Source of the DNA: Alphaproteobacteria bacterium
GTDB lineage: Bacteria > Pseudomonadota > Alphaproteobacteria > RF32 > CAG-239
Length of the DNA stretch: 41,683 bases
Assembly (NCBI GenBank): GCA_016288295.1
Contig: JAEEYV010000059.1
Span: 1-41,683, forward strand
Reading direction: 5' to 3'
Shown here: piece by piece, positions 40,892-41,683 of the stretch
Position numbering within the stretch: the first letter of the stretch is position 1
How the letters are laid out: each line of letters begins with the position of its first letter
The notes under the pieces: model-generated
Told to the model about the DNA's origin: nothing
Database searches by the model: none
What the model saw: only the letters and a program-made list of their open reading frames with translations
Translations under genes and position numbers: made by a program

Positions 40892-41280
40892 CGGTTCAAA
40901 TAGCATTACTTCAACGTAAGTCTGTGCTGGAACTACAGGAATTATGGAAAAAATACTTTAACGAACCAACAACCGTTCAAAGTAAAGAATATTTTATATC
41001 CCGAATAGCCTACCGCATTCAGGAACTAGCTTACGGAGGATTACCGCGCGAGCAACAACAGCTGATTGCACAAATGTATGTGCCGCCTGAAATGCGCAAA
41101 AACCTTCCGCCGATAGGAACGCGGATCGTCCGTGAATATCATCAAGTCGAGCACTCAGTTACTATTTTGAATGACGGCTTTGAATACAATGGAATGAAGT
41201 TTCCAACTCTGTCAGCCATAGCAAAGAAAATTACCGGAAAGAAAATATCCGGGAGACATTTTTTTGGAATAGATAAATAA
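40879..41280 (+). CDS. DUF2924 protein of a serine-recombinase module
   Basis: 133 residues. The DUF2924 (PF11149) features are clear: SVLELQELWKKYFNEPT at the start, RIAYRIQELAYGG, LPPIGTRIVREYHQVEHSVTI, GFEYNGMKFPTLSAIAKKITGKKISGRHFFG at the end. The family is of unknown function but is typically encoded next to large serine recombinases in alphaproteobacterial prophages and integrative elements, exactly as here. Overlap with the upstream small gene and an 11-base gap to the recombinase point to one operon. GGAGG within the previous gene serves as its ribosome binding site. Confidence 0.9.
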   Translation: MQSIAVQIALLQRKSVLELQELWKKYFNEPTTVQSKEYFISRIAYRIQELAYGGLPREQQQLIAQMYVPPEMRKNLPPIGTRIVREYHQVEHSVTILNDGFEYNGMKFPTLSAIAKKITGKKISGRHFFGIDK

Positions 41281-41291
41281 AAGGAGCAACC

Positions 41292-41683
41292 ATGGAACAA
41301 AAACAAATTAGATGCGCGATTTATACAAGAAAGTCAACAGATGAAGGGCTTGAAAAAGAATTTAATACCTTGGAAGCCCAACGCGAGGCTGGAGAAAATT
41401 ATATCAGAAGCATGAAGCATCAAGGTTGGATAGCTCTGCCGGATCATTATGATGATGGAGGCTTCAGCGGTGGTAATCTTAAAAGGCCTGCATTAAAGCA
41501 ATTGCTTTCAGATGTGGAAAAAGGCAAAGTGGACATGATTGTCGTATATAAAATTGACCGATTAACGCGTTCACTTCTTGATTTTGCACAGCTCGTTCAG
41601 ACGTTTGAAAAACACCATTGTTCTTTTGTATCGGTGACACAGCACTTTAATACTTGTGATTCCATGGGCAAGTTAACATTAAA
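41292..41683 (+). CDS. Large serine recombinase, 5' part (runs off the window)
   Basis: 130 codons visible. The resolvase/invertase catalytic domain is clear: CAIYTRKSTDEG with the nucleophile Ser15, FNTLEAQREAGENYI, YDDGGFSGGNLKRPALKQLL, and VVYKIDRLTRSLLDF with the Arg residues that activate the phosphate. Such enzymes insert and excise prophages and integrative elements between short att sites. AAAGGAGC precedes the ATG. The C-terminal DNA-binding domain lies outside the window. With DUF2924 it marks the edge of a mobile element whose left border probably lies in the repeat region before 40613. Confidence 0.92.
   Translation, partial: MEQKQIRCAIYTRKSTDEGLEKEFNTLEAQREAGENYIRSMKHQGWIALPDHYDDGGFSGGNLKRPALKQLLSDVEKGKVDMIVVYKIDRLTRSLLDFAQLVQTFEKHHCSFVSVTQHFNTCDSMGKLTL

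Noticed and set aside
1-41683. CRISPR arrays, rRNA genes, complete tRNA genes, insertion sequences
   Set aside because: No regular spaced repeats, no rRNA sequence, no foldable full tRNA and no transposase frame were seen on either strand.

Overview
The window looks like part of the chromosome of an AT-rich, Gram-negative alphaproteobacterium. Evidence: the short 41-residue alphaproteobacterial L36, KDO activation (kdsB), TolB, Lgt, a CdnL/CarD-type regulator, an alphaproteobacterial YbjN protein, and a DUF2924 plus serine-recombinase module. A phosphofructokinase, an L-lactate dehydrogenase and an Fe-S L-serine dehydratase suggest fermentative, probably host-associated life. Together with the unusual pilin signal (RSMVEMLG) and Cys-rich secreted proteins, this fits uncultured gut alphaproteobacteria (RF32-like). 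The lineage is inference.

Layout. 1-6066: a partial gene and a GNAT acetyltransferase (minus), lepA (plus), then a minus-strand group with ettA between two exported proteins of unknown role. 6213-10530: rpmJ, a small basic protein, tolB, ruvX, a phosphofructokinase, a DUF465-like protein and rpsU. 10579-12820: a Nudix hydrolase, rpmG and tyrS. 12996-16415: anmK between two exported orphan genes, then a coupled pair of small unknown genes. 16500-20908: ileS (eukaryote-like class), trmL and a CarD regulator; ileS is preceded by a 14-residue leader peptide with five isoleucines. 20975-26445: a Cys-rich exported protein, an orphan helical-repeat gene, ldh, acpP-fabF-mltG and two small orphan genes. 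26478-36616: ybjN-like, lgt, a degenerate GGDEF membrane protein, queA, kdsB, an orphan DNA methyltransferase, sdaA, an ArsP_2-type permease, a YbhN-like protein, a pilin-like protein and a small exported protein. 37019-38435: two related ankyrin-like genes, the second broken by an in-frame amber codon. 38518-39864: an SNF-family Na+ symporter. 39897-40410: about 500 bp with nine hairpins and several tRNA-3'-end-like fragments. 40715 to the end: DUF2924 and a serine recombinase, the edge of a mobile element.

How the parts relate. Most of the content is housekeeping: translation (lepA, ettA, rpmJ, rpsU, rpmG, tyrS, ileS, trmL, queA), envelope (tolB, anmK, mltG, lgt, kdsB) and fatty-acid synthesis (acpP, fabF). 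Nearly all these genes have a clear GGAG-type ribosome binding site. Scattered among them are six stand-alone units (12996, 15022, 21449, 25858, 37019, 37991). They lack any visible Shine-Dalgarno, carry unrecognised repeat-like or secreted proteins, and each ends in a very strong hairpin. They look like separately acquired, self-contained genes.

Most worth checking: the ileS leader-peptide attenuator, the promoter whose -35 box sits in the acpP terminator loop, the SD-less gene class, the amber-interrupted ankyrin-like gene, and the hairpin-dense region with tRNA-end fragments beside the recombinase.
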